This document shows positions 1 through 7,376 of a stretch of 11,873 nt of DNA, piece by piece (position 1 is the stretch's first letter; the number at the start of each line of letters is the position of its first letter). The stretch is taken from the NCBI GenBank assembly GCA_948844705.1, contig CAQNVT010000001.1, forward strand, positions 1 through 11,873, written 5' to 3'. The notes beneath the pieces were generated by a model. It saw only the letters and a list, made by a program, of their open reading frames with translations, had not been told where the DNA came from and did no database searches. A program made the position numbers and the translations under genes. Source of the stretch: an uncultured Dorea sp. GTDB lineage: Bacteria; Bacillota; Clostridia; Lachnospirales; Lachnospiraceae.

Positions 1-411
1 ACAAAATTAACACGTCAAATCGAATTAAATGTTCCTATCATCTCTTCAGCGATGGATACAGTCACTGAATCTCGTTTAGCAATCGCCCTGGCTCATCAAG
101 GAGGAGTTGGATTTATCCACAAAAACATGACAATCACTGAACAGGCCGAAGAAGTGCGTCGTGTTAAACTTTATCAAAACGGAATGATTTCAGACCCAGT
201 AACACTTTTAGAGGATGTAACACTTGAAGAAGCTAACGAGAAATGTAAACATTATAAAGTATCTGGATTCCCAGTTGTCGATGAATTTGGAATTTTAAAA
301 GGAATCGTAACAAATCGTGACTTAAAATATCGTAATAACCATACCTTAAAAGTTAGTGAAGTTATGACAGGACGCGATAAGTTAGTGACTGCCCCTATCG
401 GCATCTCTTGA
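1..411 (+). CDS. guaB: IMP dehydrogenase fragment (internal piece, both ends missing)
   Basis: IMP dehydrogenase oxidises IMP to XMP in guanine nucleotide synthesis. The frame is open from base 1, so the gene enters from the left edge; the first visible Met (base 52) is internal. About 136 residues are seen. They hold the early barrel motif VPIISSAMDTVTE and GGVGFIHKNM, followed by the first CBS domain (SDPVTLLEDVTLEEA, then GFPVVDEFGILKGIVTNRDL) and the beginning of the second (VSEVMT...LVTAP). The frame stops at a TGA (409-411) exactly where GuaB should continue with the second CBS domain. The catalytic cysteine loop and the C-terminal barrel are absent, so this piece cannot be an active enzyme. 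It is AT-rich with many TTA, AAA and CGT codons, unlike the permease that follows, which points to a different low-GC Bacillota source. The family call is firm; the truncation is probably an artificial join. Confidence 0.93.
   Translation, partial: TKLTRQIELNVPIISSAMDTVTESRLAIALAHQGGVGFIHKNMTITEQAEEVRRVKLYQNGMISDPVTLLEDVTLEEANEKCKHYKVSGFPVVDEFGILKGIVTNRDLKYRNNHTLKVSEVMTGRDKLVTAPIGIS
403..410. other. Abrupt junction between guaB and permease sequence
   Basis: To the left the sequence reads as GuaB up to the residues APIGIS. From base 410 the next frame reads DGANRWQQF, the middle of the EAA loop of a MalF-type permease. No spacer, inverted repeat, target duplication or transposase lies between them. 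The bases ATCTCTT just before the switch could belong to either side: GuaB usually continues with Ser-Leu here, and permeases often carry a Leu before DGA. That would be a short microhomology. Base composition and codon use change at the same place. An assembly or library chimera is the simplest reading; a real illegitimate recombination is possible. Confidence 0.85.
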
Positions 412-793
412 CGGGGCAAACAGGTGGCAGCAGTTCCGTTACATTATCCTGCCGAGTATCAAATCTATTATCGTATTAAACATTATCCTCTGTGTCAGCG
501 GATGCCTGAGTGCATTTGAGCCTCCGTACGTTATCACAAACGGTACGATGGGCACAGGTACATATTTCGTAATCATGAACCGTATCGCACACGAGAACCA
601 GAAGGTAGGTACGGCCAGCGCCATGGCGATCGTCCTGTTAGTTCTTATCATTCTCTGTACGGTCGGCCAGAAGCTGTTCTTTAAGTATGCATTTGACGAC
701 GGTACCAGCGATGAGTCAAAGGCAGCAGTAAGAAAGAGAAAGAAAGCAGAAAAAGCGCGTAAAGCGATGGAGTCAAAGGGAGGTAGAGTTTAA
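410..793 (+). CDS. ABC sugar transporter permease, MalF-type, C-terminal part
   Basis: This is the second half of an inner-membrane permease for oligosaccharide uptake (carbohydrate uptake transporter 1 family). The open frame starts at the junction with DGANRWQQFRYIILPSI, the second half of the EAA loop that docks on the ATPase; the EAA residues and the earlier helices are missing. Two membrane segments follow (roughly IIVLNIILCVSGCLSAF and AIVLLVLIILCTVG). The frame then ends in a strongly basic, Lys/Arg/Ala-rich cytoplasmic tail. An ATG at 548 is internal (in TNGTMGTG) and not a start. The stop codon directly abuts the ATG of the next permease gene, whose ribosome binding site (GGGAGG) lies inside this coding end, so the two halves of the channel are probably translated in a coupled way. 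Substrate is inferred from the downstream genes as manno-oligosaccharides. Confidence 0.88.
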   Translation, partial: DGANRWQQFRYIILPSIKSIIVLNIILCVSGCLSAFEPPYVITNGTMGTGTYFVIMNRIAHENQKVGTASAMAIVLLVLIILCTVGQKLFFKYAFDDGTSDESKAAVRKRKKAEKARKAMESKGGRV

Positions 794-1639
794 ATGAAAA
801 TGAAAAAGAATGCTTCGTCTATCATATTTGCCATCGTAAAATATGTATCACTTGTCCTGGCGGCGATCGTTTCGCTGGCGCCGGTCGTTGTCTGTGTCCT
901 GACGGCATTTAAGACAAATGACGAGTATGCCGGGACCTCTGTTCTGGATTTTCCGGCAAGCTTTGCCTATCTTGAGAATTTCAAGATCGCGATCCAGAAG
1001 GCAAATATGTTAAGGTGCTTTGCCAATACGGCGATTGTCCTTGTAGTAGTGCTTACGGTTTCCGTATTTACAGGCTCTATGCTGGCATATGTCATCAACC
1101 GCTTTACCTTCCCTGGGAGAGGAATGATTGAAAACCTGTTCCTGTTTGCTTCCCTGCTTCCCGGTATCGCGATGCAGGTAACAATCTATCAGATCATGTA
1201 TTCGCTGGGTCTTATCAATCATCTGTACGGATATATGATCGTGCTGATGGGTACGGATATTATCTCCATCTATATCTTCCTTCAGTTTTTCGAGAATCTT
1301 CCGGTATCGCTTGACGAGTCGGCGATCATGGACGGATGTACTTATTTCGGAGTCTTCTTTAAGATTCTGTTCCCGCTTCTTAAGCCGGCGATCATGACAT
1401 CCCTGGTGCTTAAGGGCGTAAGCGTGTACAACGAGTATTATTCCTCCAACCTGTATCTGCAGCTGCCGGAATTAAAGACGATATCTACGGCGCTTTATAC
1501 ATTTACGGGCCCTTACGGAAATCAGTACAACTACATCTGTGCAGGCGTTCTGATTACGATTATCCCGATTCTGGTATTCTTCCTTGTATTCCAGAAGCAG
1601 GTATACAGCGGTATGGCAAACGGAGCGGTTAAGGGTTAG
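794..1639 (+). CDS. ABC sugar transporter permease, MalG-type
   Basis: Complete 281-residue permease, the usual length for MalG-like proteins. About six hydrophobic helices can be seen, the first at residues 12-37. The cytoplasmic EAA loop is at residues 174-194 (DESAIMDGCTYFGVFFKILFP), with the conserved Asp-Gly followed by the Pro that ends the motif. It would pair with the MalF-type protein encoded directly upstream to form the membrane channel; the binding protein and ATPase are not in this window. In Bacillota such transporters often share one general MsmK/UgpC-type ATPase encoded elsewhere. ATG 794 follows the upstream stop with no gap and has GGGAGG about 9 bases before it. A second Met two codons later could also serve. 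The neighbouring GH130 enzymes make beta-manno-oligosaccharides, possibly acetylated, the likely cargo. Confidence 0.93.
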   Translation: MKMKKNASSIIFAIVKYVSLVLAAIVSLAPVVVCVLTAFKTNDEYAGTSVLDFPASFAYLENFKIAIQKANMLRCFANTAIVLVVVLTVSVFTGSMLAYVINRFTFPGRGMIENLFLFASLLPGIAMQVTIYQIMYSLGLINHLYGYMIVLMGTDIISIYIFLQFFENLPVSLDESAIMDGCTYFGVFFKILFPLLKPAIMTSLVLKGVSVYNEYYSSNLYLQLPELKTISTALYTFTGPYGNQYNYICAGVLITIIPILVFFLVFQKQVYSGMANGAVKG

Positions 1640-1666
1640 GAATTTGTAAATTTAAGGAGAATATGA

Positions 1667-2689
1667 ATGAGCGATGTTAAAATATTAGCTCCTGCGGTGC
1701 CGAACGTGCCATGGCAGGACAGACCTGATAATTTGAACGGAGCACCGGTATGGCGCTTCCGTGACAATCCGGTTATCGGAAGGAACCCGTCAAAGGAGGT
1801 TGCCAGAATCTTTAACAGTGCAGTGATTCCTTATGAGGGTGAATTTATAGGAGTATTCCGCGGTGAGCAGACGAACGGCATTCCTTATATTTATCTGGGA
1901 AGAAGCAGGGATGCGGTCCATTGGCAGTTTGACGAGGAGAAGATCCGGTTCGTAGACGAGGCGGGAGATCCCTTCATGCCGGTGTATGCATATGACCCAA
2001 GGCTTGTAAAAATTGAGGATACCTATTATGTAATCTGGTGCCAGGATTTTTACGGGGCATCGATCGGTATGGCAAAGACGACAGATTTTAAGGTGTTTAC
2101 AAGACTAGAGAATCCGTTTCTTCCGTTTAACCGGAACGCAGTATTGTTCCCGAGGAAGATCGGCGGCAACTTCATGATGCTCTCAAGGCCGAGTGACAGC
2201 GGGCATACGCCCTTTGGGGATATCTTCATTTCTGAAAGCCCGGATCTGGTATATTGGGGAAAGCACCGCCATGTGATGGGCAAAAGCACAGAGTGGTGGG
2301 AATCTCTTAAGATCGGCGGAGGCGCGGCGCCTGTAGAGACCACGGAAGGATGGCTTCTGTTCTATCACGGTGTCGCAGGAACCTGTAACGGATATGTGTA
2401 CAGTATCGGAGGAGCGATCCTTGATACGGACAATCCGTCCGTCGTGAAATACCGCTGCGAGAATTTTCTTCTGACACCGGAGGAGTGGTATGAGGAGCGC
2501 GGGTTTGTTCCGAACGTTACATTCCCCTGCGCAACGCTTCATGACAGTGAAAGCGGAAAAATTGCTATTTACTACGGCGCGGCGGATACCTATGTAGGCC
2601 TTGCGTTTACTACGGTAAATGATATTGTGGATTATATCAGAGAGCATAGTGTGGTAAGAGATACTGATAAAGAGACAGGTAAAAGGTAA
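1667..2689 (+). CDS. GH130 subfamily 2 beta-1,4-mannooligosaccharide phosphorylase
   Basis: Cytoplasmic inverting phosphorylase that uses phosphate to release mannose-1-phosphate from the non-reducing end of beta-1,4-mannooligosaccharides. The 340-residue protein shows the GH130 five-bladed propeller signatures in order: WRFRDNPVI (30-37), IFNSAV (48-53), GVFRGE (62-67), LGRSRD (77-82), VYAYDPRLVKIEDTYY (106-121), SRPSDSG (173-179), KIGGGAAPVETTEGWLLFYHGV (around 215-236), VPNVTFPC (281-288) and YYGAADTYVGLAFT (302-315). Asp110 in YDPR aligns with the family's proposed catalytic acid. The N-terminal extension with PWQDRP is typical of subfamily 2 rather than the mannosylglucose phosphorylases of subfamily 1, one of which is encoded two genes downstream. 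AAGGAGA (1654-1660) sits 6-7 bases before ATG 1667. Subfamily assignment is from remembered family features; exact chain-length preference (mannobiose or longer) cannot be read from the sequence. Confidence 0.9.
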   Translation: MSDVKILAPAVPNVPWQDRPDNLNGAPVWRFRDNPVIGRNPSKEVARIFNSAVIPYEGEFIGVFRGEQTNGIPYIYLGRSRDAVHWQFDEEKIRFVDEAGDPFMPVYAYDPRLVKIEDTYYVIWCQDFYGASIGMAKTTDFKVFTRLENPFLPFNRNAVLFPRKIGGNFMMLSRPSDSGHTPFGDIFISESPDLVYWGKHRHVMGKSTEWWESLKIGGGAAPVETTEGWLLFYHGVAGTCNGYVYSIGGAILDTDNPSVVKYRCENFLLTPEEWYEERGFVPNVTFPCATLHDSESGKIAIYYGAADTYVGLAFTTVNDIVDYIREHSVVRDTDKETGKR

Positions 2690-2696
2690 GAGAAAT

Positions 2697-3875
2697 ATGG
2701 AAGGCTTTGTAAGAGAGATAAGGCATCATCTGGAAAATGTATTGATCCCCTTCTGGAGGGGGCTCCGGGATGATGAACACGGCGGCTATTATGGATATAT
2801 GGATTATGACCTTCGGACGGATAAGACATATGAAAAAGGATGTATATTGAACAGCCGTATTTTGTGGTTCTTTTCCAATGCATACATGCTTCTTGGAAAG
2901 GAAAGCTTAAAGGAAGAGGCAATGCATGCGTATCGGTTTCTCCGTGAGTACTGTCTGGATGAGGAATACGGCGGTGTATTCTGGTCCGTGACCTGTGACG
3001 GACAGGTGAAGGATGATACGAAGCATACATATAATCAGGCGTTTGCCATCTATGCATTATCCTCCTATTATGACGCGGTAAAAGACGGTGAGGCGCTGGA
3101 GCTTGCATTTAAGCTCCAATGCCTTATAGAAGAAAAATGTACGGATTCTTTGGGATATCTGGAAGCATTTACGAGAGATTTTAAGCCGGCAGATAATGAA
3201 AAGCTCTCGGAAAACGGTGTGATGGCAGAAAAGACGATGAATACACTGCTTCATGTATTTGAGGCTTATACGGAGCTTTACCGTGTAAGCGGGAAAGAAG
3301 AGGTCGCAGACAGACTCCGTTTTATGCTGGATACGGTTCGGGACAAGGTTTATAACAGGGAGCTTGGCAGGCAGGAGGTATTCTTTGACAGCCGGTGGAA
3401 TTCTCTGATCGACCTGTATTCCTATGGCCATGACATTGAGGCGGCATGGCTTATTGACCGGGGGATTGAGGTGCTTGGCGACACCGGGTATACAGAAAAG
3501 CTTGCTCCGATTACAGAGGAGATCACCCGAAATATTTACGAGCGTGCCTTTTATGAAGGAGCACTTTTAAATGAAGCGGAAAACGGCGTGCCGGACACGA
3601 CAAGAGTGTGGTGGGTGCAGGCAGAGGGAATCGTTGGATTTATTAACGGATACCAGAAGAATCTCCAGAACACCGCATATTTAAAAGCGGCACGGACTTT
3701 GTGGGAGTATATCATGACCTATCTGGTTGACAGAAGGGAAGGCTCCGAGTGGTTCTGGGCAGCCGATAAGAACAATGCTCCGCTTGAGAAGCCGATCGTG
3801 GAGCCGTGGAAATGTCCGTACCATAACGGACGGATGTGTATAGAAGTGATCAGGAGGCTTGGACATGATACATAA
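2697..3875 (+). CDS. Cellobiose/mannobiose 2-epimerase (AGE superfamily)
   Basis: Epimerises the reducing-end sugar at C2, here most likely beta-1,4-mannobiose to mannosyl-glucose, the substrate of the phosphorylase encoded next. The 392-residue protein is full length for the alpha6/alpha6-barrel AGE family. Visible motifs are [12 protein letters not shown] (52-63), [13 protein letters not shown] (110-122), [19 protein letters not shown] (178-196), [10 protein letters not shown] (243-252), RVWWVQAEG (303-311) and WKCPYHNGR (371-379). Arg54, His186, His245 and His376 fall within two residues of the catalytic Arg and three His known from Ruminococcus albus cellobiose 2-epimerase, which favours this subgroup over N-acylglucosamine 2-epimerase. 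The start ATG is 7 bases after the upstream stop; its ribosome binding site is weak (AAAGG at about 2682-2686), so coupling to the upstream gene is likely. The 3' end overlaps the next gene by 11 bases. Confidence 0.93.
   Translation: MEGFVREIRHHLENVLIPFWRGLRDDEHGGYYGYMDYDLRTDKTYEKGCILNSRILWFFSNAYMLLGKESLKEEAMHAYRFLREYCLDEEYGGVFWSVTCDGQVKDDTKHTYNQAFAIYALSSYYDAVKDGEALELAFKLQCLIEEKCTDSLGYLEAFTRDFKPADNEKLSENGVMAEKTMNTLLHVFEAYTELYRVSGKEEVADRLRFMLDTVRDKVYNRELGRQEVFFDSRWNSLIDLYSYGHDIEAAWLIDRGIEVLGDTGYTEKLAPITEEITRNIYERAFYEGALLNEAENGVPDTTRVWWVQAEGIVGFINGYQKNLQNTAYLKAARTLWEYIMTYLVDRREGSEWFWAADKNNAPLEKPIVEPWKCPYHNGRMCIEVIRRLGHDT
3852..3857 (+). promoter_or_regulatory. Ribosome binding site that fixes the GH130_1 start
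   Basis: A perfect AGGAGG lies inside the end of the epimerase gene. A TTG at 3859 is in frame but only one base after it, too close for initiation. ATG 3865 is seven bases away, the normal distance, so the phosphorylase starts at 3865. Confidence 0.8.
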
Positions 3876-5037
3876 AAGGTATTACGAGGAGCTTAAAAAG
3901 TACGAAGAGCTTATTCACAGAGAAAATAAAAAGAGCAGATTTTACAACGGGGTCTTTGACCGGTACGAATATCCGGTTCTCACAAGAGAGCATATCCCGC
4001 TTCACTGGAAATATGATCTTGACGAGGAGTCGAATCCTTACTTTATGGAACGTCTCGGCGTGAATGCCGTAATGAATTCCGGAGCGATCAGGCTGGACGG
4101 AAAATATTATCTGGTTGCCCGCGTGGAGGGAAATGACAGGAAATCCTTTTTTGCGGTGGCAGAGAGCGATAACGGTACCTCCGGCTTCCGGTTCTGGGAT
4201 TATCCGGTCGTGCTTCCGGATACCTGTCCCGAGGAGACCAATGTCTATGACATGCGTCTTACGAAGCATGAGGACGGATATATCTACGGGGTATTCTGTT
4301 CCGAAAGCAAGGACAAAGATAATCCGGATCTGTCGGCCGCGGTCGCAGAGGCAGGAATCGTAAGAACAAGGGACTTAAAGACGTGGGAACGTCTTCCGAA
4401 TCTTAAGACCCTGCGTTCGCCCCAGCAGAGAAATGTGCTGCTCCACCCGGAATTCGTAGACGGGAAATATGCATTTTACACCCGGCCGATGGACGGCTTC
4501 ATTGACACCGGAAGCGGCGGAGGCATCGGCTTCGGACTTTGCGAGGATATCGGGCACGCGGTTATTGACGAAGAGATCATTACAAGCAGGCGGGTTTACC
4601 ACACGCTTACAGAGGCGAAAAACGGTGCGGGCGCCGTTCCGATCAAAGGTAAAAAATGCTGGATCCATATTGCTCACGGAGTAAGAAATACCGCGGCAGG
4701 GCTTCGGTATGTGCTGTATGTGTTCGGCACAGACTTAAAGGATCCTGCCAGGGTGATCGCAGAGCCGTCGGGAGTATTCCTTGCACCTCTCGGGAAAGAG
4801 CGGGTAGGAGATGTATCCAACGTGGTTTTCACAAACGGTGCGATTGCAGAGGAAGACGGTACGGTATATATCTATTATGCATCCAGCGATACAAGGATGC
4901 ATGTGGCAGAAACTACGACAGATAAGCTTGAGGACTATCTCTTCCACACACCGAAGGACGCACTCCGTTCGCCGGACTGTGTGAAACAGAGATGTGAGCT
5001 GATAGATAAAAATATGAAATTACTGAAAGACTTTTAG
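3865..5037 (+). CDS. GH130 subfamily 1 4-O-beta-D-mannosyl-D-glucose phosphorylase
   Basis: Converts mannosyl-beta-1,4-glucose plus phosphate into alpha-mannose-1-phosphate and glucose in the cytoplasm. The 390-residue protein follows, nearly motif for motif, the Bacteroides fragilis enzyme as I recall it: RYEYPVLT (33-40), [19 protein letters not shown] (50-68), [16 protein letters not shown] (86-101), [18 protein letters not shown] (125-142), [11 protein letters not shown] (193-203), [17 protein letters not shown] (206-222), [16 protein letters not shown] (270-285), GDVSNVVF (315-322) and [12 protein letters not shown] (337-348). Asp129 in the VYDMR motif corresponds to the catalytic Asp131 of the B. 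fragilis enzyme. It overlaps the epimerase gene by 11 bases. This is the adjacency expected for the mannobiose-to-mannosylglucose route, and translational coupling would keep the two enzymes in step. No frameshift or missing key residue was seen. Confidence 0.94.
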   Translation: MIHKRYYEELKKYEELIHRENKKSRFYNGVFDRYEYPVLTREHIPLHWKYDLDEESNPYFMERLGVNAVMNSGAIRLDGKYYLVARVEGNDRKSFFAVAESDNGTSGFRFWDYPVVLPDTCPEETNVYDMRLTKHEDGYIYGVFCSESKDKDNPDLSAAVAEAGIVRTRDLKTWERLPNLKTLRSPQQRNVLLHPEFVDGKYAFYTRPMDGFIDTGSGGGIGFGLCEDIGHAVIDEEIITSRRVYHTLTEAKNGAGAVPIKGKKCWIHIAHGVRNTAAGLRYVLYVFGTDLKDPARVIAEPSGVFLAPLGKERVGDVSNVVFTNGAIAEEDGTVYIYYASSDTRMHVAETTTDKLEDYLFHTPKDALRSPDCVKQRCELIDKNMKLLKDF

Positions 5038-5097
5038 CCGCGGCTGCATAGTATTGAGGCAGCTATTCGTACAGCAGGCTCCGGAAGAGGGCAGATC

Positions 5098-5682
5098 ATG
5101 ATGAAAAAATGGATTATAGATATCAGGGAAAAAACAAAAGATATGAACAGAGAGCAGACGATAGAGTATGTCTGCGGCTATTACTGGTATCATATCCTGA
5201 TCGGCTGTATTCTTCTGGGGCTTGCCCTCCTTTTGATCTATCATATCGGATGGGGGAATCAGAAGAAGGAATTTTCCTGTGTAATTGTAAACCAGGAGAT
5301 CGATCTTGCAAGAGACCGTAAGCTTTCCGGGGAGTTCGGCGAATTTGCCGGATTAAGTAAAAAGAAAGTGTCCATAGACTCTGATTATCAGATTTCTTAT
5401 GGCGATAAGAAATTAGAAGGCGTCAACGAGAGCTCCTATGAGAAGTTTTTCTTTAACTGGTCCGCAGGCGAAACAGATGCCATGATCATGCCGGAGAGCT
5501 TTTATGAATATTGCCTTTTGCAGAACGGCGAGTTTTCCGATGTAAGGGTATATGTGAAGGACACATGGCTTAAGGATGTTTTAAAAGATGACGAAGAGGA
5601 TCCGGTAATTCTGGTCTTTGCGGCGCTGACAAAGCACAAGGAAGCCTGTGATATGTTTCTGAAATATGTAAAAAAAGAGTAA
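5098..5682 (+). CDS. Single-pass membrane protein of unknown function, next to YesL
   Basis: I do not recognise a named domain. The 194-residue protein has a short polar, basic N-terminus (residues 1-30) and one hydrophobic helix at about 31-50 (WYHILIGCILLGLALLLIYHI) with no cleavage site. A roughly 140-residue soluble part rich in Glu, Asp, Lys and aromatic residues follows. By the positive-inside rule that part lies outside the cell. The stretch SAGETDAMIMPESFYEYC recalls the ligand-domain strands of extracellular solute-binding proteins, but this is only an impression. It starts after a 60-bp gap, the widest in the operon, with AGAGGG 6 bases before the first of two ATG codons. The next gene encodes a YesL-type membrane protein 21 bases on. 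The pair may form an accessory membrane unit for the transporter; this is inference from context only. Confidence 0.75.
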   Translation: MMKKWIIDIREKTKDMNREQTIEYVCGYYWYHILIGCILLGLALLLIYHIGWGNQKKEFSCVIVNQEIDLARDRKLSGEFGEFAGLSKKKVSIDSDYQISYGDKKLEGVNESSYEKFFFNWSAGETDAMIMPESFYEYCLLQNGEFSDVRVYVKDTWLKDVLKDDEEDPVILVFAALTKHKEACDMFLKYVKKE

Positions 5683-5703
5683 CAGGATGGGAGAGGATGG
5701 TGA

Positions 5704-6315
5704 ATGATGATGAAAAAAATGAATATAGATAATCCGTTTTTTAACTTTATGGGAAGGCTGGCAGATATTGTACTTTTAAACCTTCTGTTCCTTCTGTGTT
5801 CTCTGCCGGTCGTTACGGCCGGGGCATCACTCGCCGCTCTTTATCAGGCCTGTGACGATATGGCGGAGGGAGAATTTGTATCTGCCTTCCGGAATTTTTT
5901 CGGCGCCTTTCGGAGGAATCTAAAGAACAGCATAAGGATATGGCTTATATTTCTTTTCACAGGGGCGCTTCTTATTTTTGACTTTATTTTTCTCGGAGGT
6001 GCGGGCGGTAAGGAATGGAGGCTTGTCGGTGCGGGAGTCGGCTGTCTGCTTGTATTGTGGGAAATGCTGTTCTGTTACATCTTTCCTGTGATCCTGAAAA
6101 AGGGCGGAAGCATTCAGAATATGGTGAAGGAAAGTATGCTCCTTGCAGTGCGTAATTTTCCTTATACAGTGATCATGGTCATTATAAACATGATCCCGCT
6201 GGCCTGCTTTTTCTTTGGCGCAGGAGCGCTGGTGTCTGCGACGCCGCTGTACCTTATATTCGGTTTCGGGCTTACGGCATATATTAATACCTGTTTCTTA
6301 AGGAGATGTGTATGA
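5704..6315 (+). CDS. YesL/DUF624 family membrane protein
   Basis: A 203-residue integral membrane protein with about five hydrophobic helices (around 21-45, 78-98, 106-130, 153-173 and 178-198). The N-terminal block NPFFNFMGRLADIVLLNLLFLLCSLPVVTAGAS is the hallmark of DUF624/YesL, with the helix carrying Cys-Ser-Leu-Pro-Val and the Thr-Ala-Gly turn (residues 31-40). Members occur in many carbohydrate operons of Bacillota beside ABC permeases, but their biochemical role is not established. Three consecutive ATG codons (5704, 5707, 5710) are possible starts; AGAGG at 5692-5696 best suits the first. The stop overlaps the start of the esterase gene as ATGA, so a membrane protein and a cytoplasmic esterase appear to be translationally coupled. 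Confidence 0.85.
   Translation: MMMKKMNIDNPFFNFMGRLADIVLLNLLFLLCSLPVVTAGASLAALYQACDDMAEGEFVSAFRNFFGAFRRNLKNSIRIWLIFLFTGALLIFDFIFLGGAGGKEWRLVGAGVGCLLVLWEMLFCYIFPVILKKGGSIQNMVKESMLLAVRNFPYTVIMVIINMIPLACFFFGAGALVSATPLYLIFGFGLTAYINTCFLRRCV
6300..6305 (+). promoter_or_regulatory. Ribosome binding site that fixes the esterase start
   Basis: AAGGAG runs directly into an in-frame ATG at 6306, leaving no spacer. The next in-frame ATG at 6312 is six bases away and overlaps the YesL stop as ATGA, so 6312 is the better start. The longer form would add only two residues (Met-Cys). Confidence 0.75.
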
Positions 6316-7358
6316 TTATTTCATTAGATGATAAAAGACTTGTTTATAGCGGAAGAATTGACAGGACAAATGCAAAGAGACCGGAATTTATCTTTCCGGC
6401 AACCTCTTTGCATTTCCGGTTTTATGGGAGGAAGGCGGCGCTTACCGTAGAGAACAGAGGCAGCGCCGGATGGGATTATTATGCGGGGATTATCGCCGAC
6501 CATGTGCAGACAAAGGTGAAGCTGAATCCGTCCGGACAGACGGAGATTGTTCTTTTAGATGAACCGGAAGAGGGTGAACATGAGATCCTGTTTTTTAAAA
6601 GGCAGGACGGCTGCCATGAGATCATTCTTGTAAAGCTGGAACTGCCGGAAGGCGGGCGTCTTCTCGAGGCGCCGGGGAAGCCGGAGAGACGGATGGAGGT
6701 ATACGGTGATTCCGTATCGGCAGGCGAGGTGTCGGAGGCGGTAGATTATATGGGAAGGGAGGATCCTGAACACAGGGGAGAATATTCTAACAGCTGGTAT
6801 TCCTATGCTGCAGTTGCAGCCAGAAGGCTGGGAGCGGAGCTCCATAATATTTCCCGGAGCGGGATTCCTCTTTTAAACGGAAACGGATGGGTGATGCCGC
6901 CGTTTTATCCGGGAATGGAGAGCATGTGGGATAAGCTTCATTTTTATCCGGAGTCAGAGGAATCTACGCCGTGGAATTTTGAAGAGTATACTCCGCATCT
7001 GGTGCTTGTGGCGCTGGGGCAGAATGACAGTAATCCCGAAAACTACATGAAGGAAGAGCCGAAGGGGTTAAGGGCGCTGTACTGGAAATATAAATATTTA
7101 AGTTTTGTAAAAAAGCTGCGGGAAAAATACCCGCGGGCAGTAATACTTCTTATGACGACCATACTTGAGCACAGCGGTGAATGGGACGATGCGATCGAGG
7201 AGGTGTGCGGTGAGCTTAAGGATGAGAGAATATTCCATTTCCTGTACCGCAGAAACGGAACAGGAACGCCGGGCCATGTGCGTATCCCGGAGGCAGAGGA
7301 GATGGCAGACGAGCTGGCGGCGTATGTGGAAGGGCTGGAAGTATCTGTGTGGGAATGA
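6312..7358 (+). CDS. CE2-type carbohydrate acetylesterase (SGNH hydrolase)
   Basis: Predicted to remove O-acetyl groups from imported manno-oligosaccharides so that phosphorylases and epimerase can act. The 348-residue protein has an N-terminal beta-rich domain (about 1-120, with FPATSLHFRFYGRKAALTVEN) and a C-terminal SGNH hydrolase domain. Block I is MEVYGDSVSAGE with nucleophile Ser134. NISRSGIPLLNGNGW (179-193) supplies the oxyanion Gly, GQND (236-239) the Asn, and His322 lies in TPGHVRIPEAEEMADEL. Position 319, three before the His, is Thr rather than Asp, which fits the Ser-His dyad described for some CE2 enzymes. There is no signal peptide, so it should act in the cytoplasm, as does the CE2 enzyme of the Roseburia intestinalis mannan locus to my knowledge. 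Acetyl-xylan as substrate cannot be excluded by sequence; the surrounding mannan genes favour acetyl-mannan. Confidence 0.87.
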   Translation: MIISLDDKRLVYSGRIDRTNAKRPEFIFPATSLHFRFYGRKAALTVENRGSAGWDYYAGIIADHVQTKVKLNPSGQTEIVLLDEPEEGEHEILFFKRQDGCHEIILVKLELPEGGRLLEAPGKPERRMEVYGDSVSAGEVSEAVDYMGREDPEHRGEYSNSWYSYAAVAARRLGAELHNISRSGIPLLNGNGWVMPPFYPGMESMWDKLHFYPESEESTPWNFEEYTPHLVLVALGQNDSNPENYMKEEPKGLRALYWKYKYLSFVKKLREKYPRAVILLMTTILEHSGEWDDAIEEVCGELKDERIFHFLYRRNGTGTPGHVRIPEAEEMADELAAYVEGLEVSVWE

Positions 7359-7376
7359 CAAGGAAAGGAGAAAAGG

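Noticed and set aside
548..793. Independent small gene of 81 codons starting at ATG 548
   Set aside because: The same frame is open back to 410 and encodes the EAA-loop end and two helices of a MalF permease, so the ATG is internal.
1663..1680. Five-codon mini-frame (MNERC) at the GH130_2 ribosome binding site
   Set aside because: Its ATG is only three bases after the AAGGAGA and out of frame with the phosphorylase; most likely chance, though it could compete slightly for initiation.
3859..3864. TTG at 3859 as the start of the GH130_1 gene
   Set aside because: Only one base separates it from AGGAGG; ATG 3865 has normal spacing and fits the family's N-terminus.
5036..5045. Perfect 10-base palindrome AGCCGCGGCT at the GH130_1 stop
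   Set aside because: Too short for a terminator stem with loop, no T-run follows, and no promoter is near. It could be an operator half-site, but nothing supports that.
5038..5097. Possible internal promoter in the widest operon gap
   Set aside because: No convincing -35/-10 pair with proper spacing could be found; a TTGAGG is present without a matching TATAAT-like element.
6306..6311. ATG 6306 as the esterase start
   Set aside because: It touches the AAGGAG with no spacer; ATG 6312 is better placed and overlaps the upstream stop as ATGA.
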